Assembly: GCA_002352105.1 (NCBI GenBank)
Contig: DEHV01000006.1
Coordinates: 95,265 to 119,421 of the forward strand
Direction: 5' to 3'
DNA length: 24,157 nt
DNA from: Chitinophagaceae bacterium UBA2791
GTDB lineage: Bacteria; Bacteroidota; Bacteroidia; Chitinophagales; Chitinophagaceae
In this document: positions 1 to 6,520 of the stretch, in pieces
Numbering within the stretch: position 1 is the stretch's first letter
Layout: every line of letters starts with the position of its first letter
Notes under the pieces: generated by a model
Told to the model about the DNA's origin: nothing
The model's input: the letters and a program-made list of their open reading frames with translations, nothing else
Database searches by the model: none
Translations under genes and position numbers: made by a program

Positions 1-563
1 GAAATAACGATTGCGTCTATGCGCACCGGCTTGTTGTTATCGTCGTACTCTAAGGTTACCTGGCTTTTGGCGTCCGGGCGCAGGTATTTGATCTGCTTGT
101 TTTCGCGGCGCAATGCGGCGAGTTCGATCAATAATTTATGCGCGAGGTCCAGGCCAAGCGGCATATAATCGTCCGTTTCATTGGTGGCATACCCGAACAT
201 CATTCCCTGGTCGCCGGCGCCCTGCTCTTCTTTTTTCTTCCTCTCCACGCCCTGGTTGATATCAGACGACTGTTCATGTATGGCCGACAACACGCCGCAG
301 GAGCTGGCTTCAAACATGTATTCGCTTTTGGTGTACCCGATCTTCCGGATAACGCCGCGGGCGATCTCCTGCACATCCAGATAGGCCCTTGACTTCACTT
401 CTCCCGCCAACACGACCTGCCCTGTGGTGACAAGCGTTTCACAGGCTACCTTCGATTCGGGGTCAAAAGCAAGAAAATTATCGATGAGCGCGTCGGATAT
501 CTGATCAGCCACTTTATCGGGATGACCTTCTGAAACGCTTTCAGAAGTGAATAGATAAGGCAT
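1..563 (-). CDS. metK: S-adenosylmethionine synthetase, 3' part cut by window edge
   Basis: Makes S-adenosylmethionine from methionine and ATP in the cytoplasm. The reading frame starts at the ATG complementary to 561-563 and runs off the left edge after about 187 codons, roughly the N-terminal 45% of a usual 380-420 residue enzyme. The start reads MPYLFTSESVSEGHPDK, the standard MetK N-terminus with its ATP-site HPDK. Further on come the conserved GAGDQGMMFGYA motif and a DDYMPLGLDLAHKL segment, both diagnostic of the family. It lies 77 bases downstream of a DUF4270 gene on the same strand but has its own promoter-like elements, so it is probably transcribed independently. No SAM riboswitch is visible in the short leader. 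Family assignment is secure; nothing can be said of the missing C-terminal domain. Confidence 0.96.
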   Translation of the reverse strand, partial: MPYLFTSESVSEGHPDKVADQISDALIDNFLAFDPESKVACETLVTTGQVVLAGEVKSRAYLDVQEIARGVIRKIGYTKSEYMFEASSCGVLSAIHEQSSDINQGVERKKKEEQGAGDQGMMFGYATNETDDYMPLGLDLAHKLLIELAALRRENKQIKYLRPDAKSQVTLEYDDNNKPVRIDAIVI

Positions 564-614
564 GGGTCTTTTCGTTTTTGAACATTAGAGAATAGAATGA
601 GTTAGTAACGAGCG

Positions 615-645
615 CAAAGATAGAAAGATAGGCTTCAGGATCAAA
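615..645 (-). promoter_or_regulatory. Bacteroidota-type promoter of metK
   Basis: On the minus strand a TTTG (complement of 642-645) is followed after exactly 19 bases by TATCTTTG (complement of 615-622). This matches the Bacteroidota housekeeping consensus TTTG at -33 and TAnnTTTG at -7. A second partial copy, TATCTTTC, lies at 623-630. Transcription would begin near 607-610, giving metK a leader of about 45 bases. The -33 box overlaps the stop codon of the upstream DUF4270 gene (641-643). Seen directly in sequence; promoter activity is inferred. Confidence 0.6.
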
Positions 646-2068
646 TTTTTGAATAAATAATCCTTAGCCGCATCCTGTTTGGAGCCGGCGAGCCGCCGCC
701 ATATAAGATAACTCTTCCGGAAGCGATCGGCGTATTCAGGGATACAGCGGTTTTTTCCGCAGGCGTATTTGAATCAGGCGGCATATAATATGGGTATATA
801 ACAAAAGGCATATGTATTCTTAATGTAGGATTGGGAAACTTTCGGGTTGCCAGGCTCTGCACATACCGCGATATATTAAACACATACCTGTCTTTTTTTA
901 GCACGCCGCCCAGGGTCGCCAGATCGTACCCGGGATATTGGCTTACTTTGACAAAATCATTGCGGATCGTAAAGGCAGAATCGCCCGTTTCATTCAACGC
1001 ATCCAGATATAACGCGTTGGGCGGGGTATACGGATAGTCGCCGGCAGAGGGAACAATTTCTGCGATCAGCTCCGCGCGATGGATCACGCGATTATCAAGG
1101 CCCGACAACCCGGGTATCTTTATCGTAGCATAAGAACCGGGAGTACTCTGGATATACAGCTTCTCCTTGTTTTCTTCGGAATCGTTCGGCATATCGGCAT
1201 ATCCATGCGCCGGCGTCCTGCGGATCATGTTGGCCTGGGGATCGGCGCTATTCATAAAATATGGCGCTACAGTATCTGTTTTACCGTCGCTGGTCACCCG
1301 GCAATATAAGGTGATCCTGCTGCTGGCATTATCGTTAAGGTCGAAATACGCCAGGGCCGTTTTGGACGGCGAGCTTCCCTCGCTGGCGATCACCTGCACT
1401 CCCTTAAAGAGCGCCCTGAAATTTTCATCATTTTTATAGGCTCCCGCAGTATCTGCTTCCACAAACCGGCGTCCGAAAGCCGTATCCAGCTTAATACGCA
1501 ATTCACTGCTAACGGTCAGGGTATCCTTTACATTAACATAACTCACCGAATCGTTAAGGGTAACAAAGGGAATGATCGATTTACCCAGGGGATCGGGAAG
1601 AACAGCAAAATCGGGGGCGTCGAGCTTATACAGCGAGTCCTGGAACAAGGCAAGCGGATCTATCTCCCTTACTTCAAATTCCTGGATGGCCGTTGAATCG
1701 CCGTAGAGCTCGGTAAACTTCAACGAAAGCACTACCGAATCGATCTCCACGTTTGCCGTGCTCCGGAAAGGATGCGTTCCGTAAGCCGTAGGGGTAAAGC
1801 TTGCATAAAGGACGGCGACGGTTTTGCCAAACTCCGGGTCATCTTCAATGATCCCAACAGCATGGTCTTCGCCATACGGCATTGTAGTGGTGTCGATAAA
1901 TAATTTGTTATCGGTAAACACTTCCAGGATGGTGTCGAATGTATGGACATTATCAACCGGCGGTATGAGCCCGTTTCCCAGGTCGGTGGTATCTAATTTG
2001 GTACAAGAGGCATAAACCAGGAAAGCGCTAAGCGGAATGATTATCGAAACAAAAAATTTCCTCTTCAC
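641..2068 (-). CDS. DUF4270 family lipoprotein
   Basis: A 475-residue predicted lipoprotein of the DUF4270 family, which is confined to Bacteroidota and has no established function. The N-terminus MKRKFFVSIIIPLSAFLVYASC is a lipoprotein signal with Cys22 as the likely lipidated residue, so the product should be anchored in an envelope membrane. The mature start (TKLDTTDLGNGLIPPVDNV, then FDTILEVFTD) is characteristic of the family, as is the body rich in beta-strand patterns, for example VEIDSVVLSLKF. The gene follows the one-domain GT5 gene with only 32 bases between them, so they probably share a transcript; this pairing is recurrent in Bacteroidota. Family call is confident; function is unknown. 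Confidence 0.85.
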   Translation of the reverse strand: MKRKFFVSIIIPLSAFLVYASCTKLDTTDLGNGLIPPVDNVHTFDTILEVFTDNKLFIDTTTMPYGEDHAVGIIEDDPEFGKTVAVLYASFTPTAYGTHPFRSTANVEIDSVVLSLKFTELYGDSTAIQEFEVREIDPLALFQDSLYKLDAPDFAVLPDPLGKSIIPFVTLNDSVSYVNVKDTLTVSSELRIKLDTAFGRRFVEADTAGAYKNDENFRALFKGVQVIASEGSSPSKTALAYFDLNDNASSRITLYCRVTSDGKTDTVAPYFMNSADPQANMIRRTPAHGYADMPNDSEENKEKLYIQSTPGSYATIKIPGLSGLDNRVIHRAELIAEIVPSAGDYPYTPPNALYLDALNETGDSAFTIRNDFVKVSQYPGYDLATLGGVLKKDRYVFNISRYVQSLATRKFPNPTLRIHMPFVIYPYYMPPDSNTPAEKTAVSLNTPIASGRVILYGGGSPAPNRMRLRIIYSKI

Positions 2069-2100
2069 TTAGAGTATGTTATGATGTGTATGAGTTGAAT

Positions 2101-2913
2101 CTATTTGGCAATGTCGTTATATAACTGCAAATAGTCTGTTAAATCGGAAGCGGCGTTATAGGTCAGCACTTTCTTGCCCCTCACCTTTCCAAATTCCTCC
2201 ACCAGCTTTTTATTCACTTCCTCTGCGCCGAAGGTTATGGCATCGGCATAGCTGGCGCCGCCGCGCATCATTGCAAGATTATCGCCATCCTTAAACGGTT
2301 CCAGGTCTTTCTCCTTTATGCCGCCGTTGATATTGATGACATTGAGAAAATCGGCGCCGAGGGATTCTTTGAAACTGGCGCTTCCAATGGAAAAAACCAC
2401 CTTACTGTGCGCAAATACCGGCTCTTTCTTATAGTAGGTCTTAAGATACAGGGGGATCAATGCGGTCATCCATCCGCTGCAATGAATGATATCCGGGGGC
2501 CATCCGAATTTTTTCACGGTCTCCAGCGCGCCCTTGCAGAAAAAAGCGGTGCGCAGGCCATTGTCTTCAAACCATTCGTCGTTATCGTCGTGAAAAATAT
2601 GCTTTCTTTTGAAAAGGTCCTCATTATCAAGGAAATAGACCTGTAATCGCGCATTGGGGAGGGATGCTACCTTTATCTGAAGGGGGTAATCGTCATTATC
2701 AACTGAAACATTAATGCCCGACAACCTTACTACCTCATGCAAACGGTGACGTCTTTCATTTATACTGCCGAACCGGGGCATAATACATCTAACTTCAAAT
2801 CCAGCCTCATTAGATTTTATCGCCAGCCTGTTAACAATTTCCGAAAATTCAGTGAGTTCTAAATAAGGGGACATCTCGTTGGCAATAAATAAAATTCTTT
2901 TCTTTGTCAGCAT
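2101..2913 (-). CDS. One-domain glycogen/starch synthase-like protein (GT5 N-terminal domain only)
   Basis: A 270-residue relative of the N-terminal domain of GT5 glycogen/starch synthases, usually annotated as glycogen synthase in Bacteroidota. The start KKRILFIANEMSPYLELTEF aligns with the synthase N-terminus, and DIIHCSGWMTALIPLYLKT with the segment that normally reads HAHDWHxGL. Two hallmarks are altered. The KTGGL ADP-glucose loop is replaced by LELTEF (residues 18-23), and HDW becomes SGW. The whole C-terminal Rossmann domain with its E-x7-E motif is absent; a full synthase has about 450-550 residues. Catalysis alone is therefore doubtful. The start at the complement of 2911-2913 (MLTKK) is preferred over an ATG 30 bases upstream because the promoter-like TACCTTTG at 2957-2964 would leave that ATG almost no leader. 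It precedes the DUF4270 gene and is divergent from panC. Confidence 0.8.
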   Translation of the reverse strand: MLTKKRILFIANEMSPYLELTEFSEIVNRLAIKSNEAGFEVRCIMPRFGSINERRHRLHEVVRLSGINVSVDNDDYPLQIKVASLPNARLQVYFLDNEDLFKRKHIFHDDNDEWFEDNGLRTAFFCKGALETVKKFGWPPDIIHCSGWMTALIPLYLKTYYKKEPVFAHSKVVFSIGSASFKESLGADFLNVININGGIKEKDLEPFKDGDNLAMMRGGASYADAITFGAEEVNKKLVEEFGKVRGKKVLTYNAASDLTDYLQLYNDIAK

Positions 2914-2956
2914 TATGATAAAAAGTTGGTTAGAAATAACCATTAAAATTAGTTTG

Positions 2957-2964
2957 CAAAGGTA
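2957..2964 (-). promoter_or_regulatory. Promoter -7 element upstream of the GT5-like gene
   Basis: The minus strand reads TACCTTTG, a match to the Bacteroidota -7 consensus TAnnTTTG, in the divergent spacer between the GT5-like gene and panC. No good TTTG is seen at the expected -33 distance. It would give a leader of roughly 35-40 bases to the MLTKK start. Activity is inferred. Confidence 0.45.
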
Positions 2965-3020
2965 AGGTATTTATTCAGAAAAATAAGTCCATAGCAGATC
3001 CTGGCCCCTAAACGCATAAA

Positions 3021-3869
3021 ATGATTATTATAAAACGCCCTTCCGACCTGCGAAGTTTTATACGCTCGGAAAAATCAAAAGGACAGGTAATTGGCTTCGC
3101 GCCAACCATGGGAGCTCTCCATGAAGGACATGTGCAATTGATAAAAACGGCTGTTGAGCGCGCTACAGTAACCATATGCAGCATCTTCGTGAATCCTACC
3201 CAGTTCAATGATCCGGAAGACTTCAAAAAATACCCCCAACACCCCGAAAAAGACATCTATCTGCTCGATAAGGCATCGGCCGATGTCCTGTTCATTCCCT
3301 CGGTAAATGATATTTATCCCTCCGGAACAGAAAAATTGGAACGATTTGAGCTAGGATACCTGGATAGCATTCTTGAAGCCAGGTTCAGGCCGGGGCATTT
3401 CCAGGGCGTCTGCCAGGTCATGAGCAGGCTGCTCCGGTTGGTAAACCCCGATCTGCTCTTTATGGGAAGCAAGGATTATCAGCAATGTATGGTGATCAAA
3501 AAGCTGATTGCCGAGATTGGCCTGTCCACAGAACTGGTCGCCTGCCCTACTGTAAGGGAACCGGACGGACTGGCGATGAGCAGCCGCAACCTTCGTCTTT
3601 CGCCGGAAGAAAGAAAGATCGCGCCCGAGATCTATAAAACCCTGCAGCATGTCCGGGAGGAAATAAGGCCGGGAAGCCTTGGAGCGCTGGCATTAAAAGC
3701 CAAACAACGGCTCGAACAAAAAGGATTCAGGGTCGATTATATCGCATTCGCCGACCGCGACAACCTGCAACTGGCGGAAGAATGGGACGGTCGTCAACCG
3801 CTGGTCGTATTGGTTGCCGCCTTCCTGAACAAAGTGAGACTGATCGATAACCTGACCATTGACGAATAA
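3021..3869 (+). CDS. panC: Pantothenate synthetase
   Basis: Joins pantoate and beta-alanine with ATP to make pantothenate, the coenzyme A precursor. The 282-residue product has the normal family length. Visible motifs are PTMGALHEGH (residues 28-37, carrying the His34/His37 nucleotide-site pair), IFVNPTQFNDPEDF, RPGHFQGVCQV, LFMGSKDYQQ and REPDGLAMSSRN, all in the family's order. It begins a plus-strand run: panD follows after 40 bases, then a membrane protein and an rfaE2-type gene. panC with panD supplies two steps of the same pathway, since PanD makes the beta-alanine that PanC uses. Divergent from the GT5-like gene across about 107 bases. Assignment is secure. Confidence 0.97.
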   Translation: MIIIKRPSDLRSFIRSEKSKGQVIGFAPTMGALHEGHVQLIKTAVERATVTICSIFVNPTQFNDPEDFKKYPQHPEKDIYLLDKASADVLFIPSVNDIYPSGTEKLERFELGYLDSILEARFRPGHFQGVCQVMSRLLRLVNPDLLFMGSKDYQQCMVIKKLIAEIGLSTELVACPTVREPDGLAMSSRNLRLSPEERKIAPEIYKTLQHVREEIRPGSLGALALKAKQRLEQKGFRVDYIAFADRDNLQLAEEWDGRQPLVVLVAAFLNKVRLIDNLTIDE

Positions 3870-3909
3870 ACCGGCCGGTAAAACGTTTTTACTATAATTT
3901 TGTTTAATT

Positions 3910-4254
3910 ATGGACATAGAAGTACTTAAATCGAAGATACACCGCATCACGATCACGGAGGCGCAGCTGCATTATATGGGAAGCCTGACCATTGACGAAG
4001 ATCTGCTGGATGCCGCTAACATTATCGCCCACGAAAAAGTGCTCGTGGTGAATGTAAATACAGGATCCCGGCTCGAAACCTATATCATTAAGGGCAAGAG
4101 GGGATCCGGGGTATGCTGCCTTAACGGGCCCTCTGCGCGACTGGGCGCCGTCGGCGATATTGTGATCATTATCTCTTATGCCAGGATGCCTTTCGAACAG
4201 GCCAAAACATTTGTTCCCTGGGTTATTTTTCCCAAGGAAGGCAACAAGCTCTAA
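3910..4254 (+). CDS. panD: Aspartate 1-decarboxylase precursor
   Basis: Decarboxylates L-aspartate to beta-alanine for pantothenate synthesis. The enzyme is made as a proenzyme that cuts itself to form a pyruvoyl group. The 114-residue length fits the family. The self-cleavage site is visible as YMGSLTID with Gly24-Ser25. LDAANIIAHEKVLVVNVNTG and GSGVCCLNGPSARLGAVGD match the substrate-binding core, where Lys9 and Arg54 are the expected ligands in the family. The gene lies 40 bases after panC and 23 bases before the next gene, so all are likely co-transcribed. A -7-like TAATTTTG at 3895-3902 could give a nearly leaderless internal transcript, but this is weak. Confidence 0.97.
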   Translation: MDIEVLKSKIHRITITEAQLHYMGSLTIDEDLLDAANIIAHEKVLVVNVNTGSRLETYIIKGKRGSGVCCLNGPSARLGAVGDIVIIISYARMPFEQAKTFVPWVIFPKEGNKL

Positions 4255-4277
4255 TTCGTTCTCAGCCCGGTATCAAC

Positions 4278-5273
4278 ATGAATAAAAAAGTCCTTGGCTT
4301 TCTGCAATATCTTTTTTTCCTTGGATTAGGCATATTCCTGTTATGGCTCGCGCTCAGGAAATCGGACTGGAACACCATTCTCAACGATCTTTCAGATGCG
4401 AACTACCTGTTCCTGGTCCCTGCCACGGCAATGCTCATGTTAAGTCATTTTTCCAGGGCCGTACGCTGGAGGATACTGATCAGGCCGCTGGGGCATAGAC
4501 CTTCCCTGCTGAATACCTTTCTGGCTGTCATGACAGGCTACCTGGCCAACCTTGCCGTTCCCCGTTTGGGCGAAGTGCTGAAATGCACGCTGCTTGGCCG
4601 TTACGAAAAAATGCCCGCCGACAAACTGATCGGCACCATTGTCGCCGAGAGAGCCATTGACGTATGCAGCCTGTTTATTATTTTATTGCTGACCATCGCC
4701 GTTCAGTATGAGCTGATCGGCAGTTTTGCTATCGGCCTGTTCAAGAATTTCTTCTTTTCAGGCGCGAAGAATTTTTCCGGCGCCGGCTTAACCATCATCG
4801 CTGTCCTGGTTGTTTTTTCTATCCTTCTCTGCTTATGGCTGTTAAAAAAAATGAGCCGTCTTCAATCGGTTGGAAAATTCAGAAAGGCGTTGCAGGGCAT
4901 ATGGCAGGGACTGATCAGCATCCGTTATATCGAAAATAAGGGCGCTTTCTTTTTTCATACCGTGTTGATCTGGACGCTTTATCTTTATAGCGCCTATATG
5001 GGCTTTTTTGCCATGAAAGACATGAGCCAGTATGGCATTAAAGCCGCTTTGTCGGCTTTGACATTTGGAAGTTTCGGAATGATCGTTCCTTCGCCCGGCG
5101 GCATTGGCTCGTATCAATACGCCATTCAGCAGGTCATGCTGCTCTATGGCGTGTCGCCTGAGAAAGGTTTATCATTGGGCATGCTGATCTGGTTTTCACA
5201 AACAGCGATCTTTATCATTTTTGGCGGGATCGCCTTTTTATTGTTCCCCCTCGTCAACAAACGCAGATCATGA
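4278..5273 (+). CDS. Lysylphosphatidylglycerol synthase transmembrane-type (UPF0104) membrane protein
   Basis: A 331-residue polytopic inner-membrane protein of the LPG_synthase_TM family (the flippase-like half of MprF, also called UPF0104). About eight hydrophobic segments can be seen, for example residues 5-25, 43-57, 80-95, 124-145 and the last near 300-325. Family hallmarks are SRAVRWRILI near residue 59, NLAVPRLGEVLKC at 91-103, and VPSPGGIGSYQYA in the C-terminal half. There is no C-terminal aminoacyl-transferase domain, so lipid lysylation is not implied; stand-alone members are usually of unknown transport or flippase role. The stop overlaps the ATG of the rfaE2-type gene in ATGA (5270-5273), indicating translational coupling. 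Placement between panD and rfaE2 is common in Bacteroidota. Confidence 0.85.
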   Translation: MNKKVLGFLQYLFFLGLGIFLLWLALRKSDWNTILNDLSDANYLFLVPATAMLMLSHFSRAVRWRILIRPLGHRPSLLNTFLAVMTGYLANLAVPRLGEVLKCTLLGRYEKMPADKLIGTIVAERAIDVCSLFIILLLTIAVQYELIGSFAIGLFKNFFFSGAKNFSGAGLTIIAVLVVFSILLCLWLLKKMSRLQSVGKFRKALQGIWQGLISIRYIENKGAFFFHTVLIWTLYLYSAYMGFFAMKDMSQYGIKAALSALTFGSFGMIVPSPGGIGSYQYAIQQVMLLYGVSPEKGLSLGMLIWFSQTAIFIIFGGIAFLLFPLVNKRRS

Positions 5274-5764
5274 AGAATATTCAGGCAATAGAAGCCAAGA
5301 TCTATACGCGCGAAACCTTACAGCATAAGCTGGCGCAGATCAGGTTTTTGGGAAAGACCATTAGTTTTACCAATGGCTGTTTTGACATCCTTCACCGGGG
5401 TCATATCTATTCCTTCTGCCAGGCGGCTAAAGAAGGCGATTTCCTGGTCGTAGGCCTGAACTCCGACGCATCCACCCGACGGTTGAAAGGAGATGGCCGG
5501 CCCGTAAATGACGAGCAATCGCGCGCATTGGTCGTGGCATCGCTTTTACTGGTCGACGCCGTGGTGATCTTCGAGGAAGACACGCCCCTGGAACTGATCA
5601 ACAGCATTAAACCCGACGTATTGGTGAAGGGGGGAGATTATACCCTGGATGAGATCGTGGGCGCCAAAGAAGTGATCGCGAACGGCGGGAGGGTGATCGT
5701 GAATAAGATCATTGAAGGCATTTCTACCACCGGCATTATTGAGAAAATGAAAAAGCAGGCCTAG
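5270..5764 (+). CDS. rfaE2: D-glycero-beta-D-manno-heptose 1-phosphate adenylyltransferase (RfaE2 type)
   Basis: A 164-residue cytidylyltransferase-fold protein equivalent to the C-terminal domain of HldE. It is predicted to move AMP onto heptose 1-phosphate in ADP-heptose (LPS core) synthesis. The nucleotide-binding signature NGCFDILHRGH (residues 35-45) contains the HxGH motif (42-45). VGLNSDASTRRLKGDGRP, KPDVLVKGGDY and a C-terminal ISTT motif also match the family. There is no sugar-kinase domain, so the HldE function must be split with a separate kinase not in this window. It overlaps the preceding membrane-protein gene by four bases. Its TAG stop lies in CTAG, which also forms the stop of the convergent DUF4294 gene. 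The glycerol-3-phosphate cytidylyltransferase alternative is less likely given the sequence after HRGH. Confidence 0.88.
   Translation: MKNIQAIEAKIYTRETLQHKLAQIRFLGKTISFTNGCFDILHRGHIYSFCQAAKEGDFLVVGLNSDASTRRLKGDGRPVNDEQSRALVVASLLLVDAVVIFEEDTPLELINSIKPDVLVKGGDYTLDEIVGAKEVIANGGRVIVNKIIEGISTTGIIEKMKKQA
5761..5764. other. Shared CTAG stop of two convergent genes
   Basis: The palindrome CTAG supplies TAG to the plus-strand rfaE2-type gene (5762-5764) and TAG to the minus-strand DUF4294 gene (complement of 5761-5763). The two coding regions overlap by four bases, leaving no room for a terminator between them. Confidence 0.9.
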
Positions 5765-6423
5765 GTCCTGCTGAACATCCTTTCCAGCTCCATCACGATA
5801 AGCTCTATTTGCTGATCGGTATGCCGGGGATTATAATCCTGCTTGAGGCTTGAACCGAATATAAAGGCAACGGTCTGCCACATGCCGGCGTTCAGTCCAC
5901 CCTTATACTCCTTTATGATCTCGTAACAATTGTTCCCGGTCTGCCGGTTGATCAGTTTCATCAGCACCTTGCCCTGGTAGACAGACAGCTCTTTCAGCGG
6001 GTCGGCAAATTCTTTCTTTAATTCTTTTTCCCTTGAACGGATATATTTTCTTTGCTCGCTCTTATCCGGCATATCGGCCAGTTTCCGGTTGATATCGTTG
6101 ATGACAAAAGCGGCTTTTCTCGCATAAGGATAAGTGACATACACGGCATTCCTCAGCCTTGTCCATTCCTGTTTTTTCTTAAGCAGATGTTTGGGATAGC
6201 GCGCCGACACCCATACCCACTCCAGGTTATCCACGGGTATCCACTCTCCGTCATGTACAGCCGAAGGAACGGGTATGGTATCATTGGGACCCAGCTCGGG
6301 AAAGGGAATATGGGCGAAAGGGACGCTTTCAGCATTGGCCTGGGAAAAGCCGTGAACGCTCAGCCCCGCAAAAAGGGTTCCCAAAAAAAAGCGGAATAAT
6401 ATGGCCCTGTTCAACCCGTTCAT
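5761..6423 (-). CDS. Secreted DUF4294 domain protein
   Basis: A 220-residue protein with an N-terminal signal peptide (hydrophobic residues about 8-22, likely cut after GFSQA). It carries the Bacteroidota-specific DUF4294 domain, visible as DGEWIPVDNLEWVWVSARYP, then a tyrosine-rich helix (RLRNAVYVTYPYARKAAFVIND) and a charged helix EKELKKEFADPLKELS. The C-terminal part contains INRQTGNNCYEIIKEYKGG and GSSLKQDYNP, also typical of the family. Function is unknown. It lies 83 bases after ccmF on the same strand, but a 22-base palindrome at the ccmF stop may separate the transcripts. It converges with the rfaE2-type gene, and the stop codons share CTAG. Confidence 0.8.
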   Translation of the reverse strand: MNGLNRAILFRFFLGTLFAGLSVHGFSQANAESVPFAHIPFPELGPNDTIPVPSAVHDGEWIPVDNLEWVWVSARYPKHLLKKKQEWTRLRNAVYVTYPYARKAAFVINDINRKLADMPDKSEQRKYIRSREKELKKEFADPLKELSVYQGKVLMKLINRQTGNNCYEIIKEYKGGLNAGMWQTVAFIFGSSLKQDYNPRHTDQQIELIVMELERMFSRT

Positions 6424-6498
6424 AACCAGGCTAAATTAATAAATATCTACTGTTAAGCGAAGACCGGGAAGCCATTTTTATCAGTTTATTGGCGACTT

Positions 6499-6520
6499 CC
6501 GAAAGATCATGATCTTTCGG
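6499..6520. repeat. 22-base perfect palindrome over the ccmF stop codon
   Basis: Two 10-base arms, CCGAAAGATC (6499-6508) and GATCTTTCGG (6511-6520), flank AT. The ccmF stop codon (complement of 6507-6509) is inside. In ccmF mRNA this would form a hairpin with almost no loop, or the DNA could be a dyad for a dimeric protein. On the plus strand it is followed by GTTTTATC, which is terminator-like, but no plus-strand gene ends here. On the minus strand there is no T run right after it. Role is unproven; a transcript-end or mRNA-stability structure for ccmF is the simplest reading. Confidence 0.55.

Noticed and set aside
2914..2943. Ten extra N-terminal codons on the GT5-like protein (start at 2943)
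   Set aside because: They do not match the family start, and the promoter-like element would leave almost no leader.
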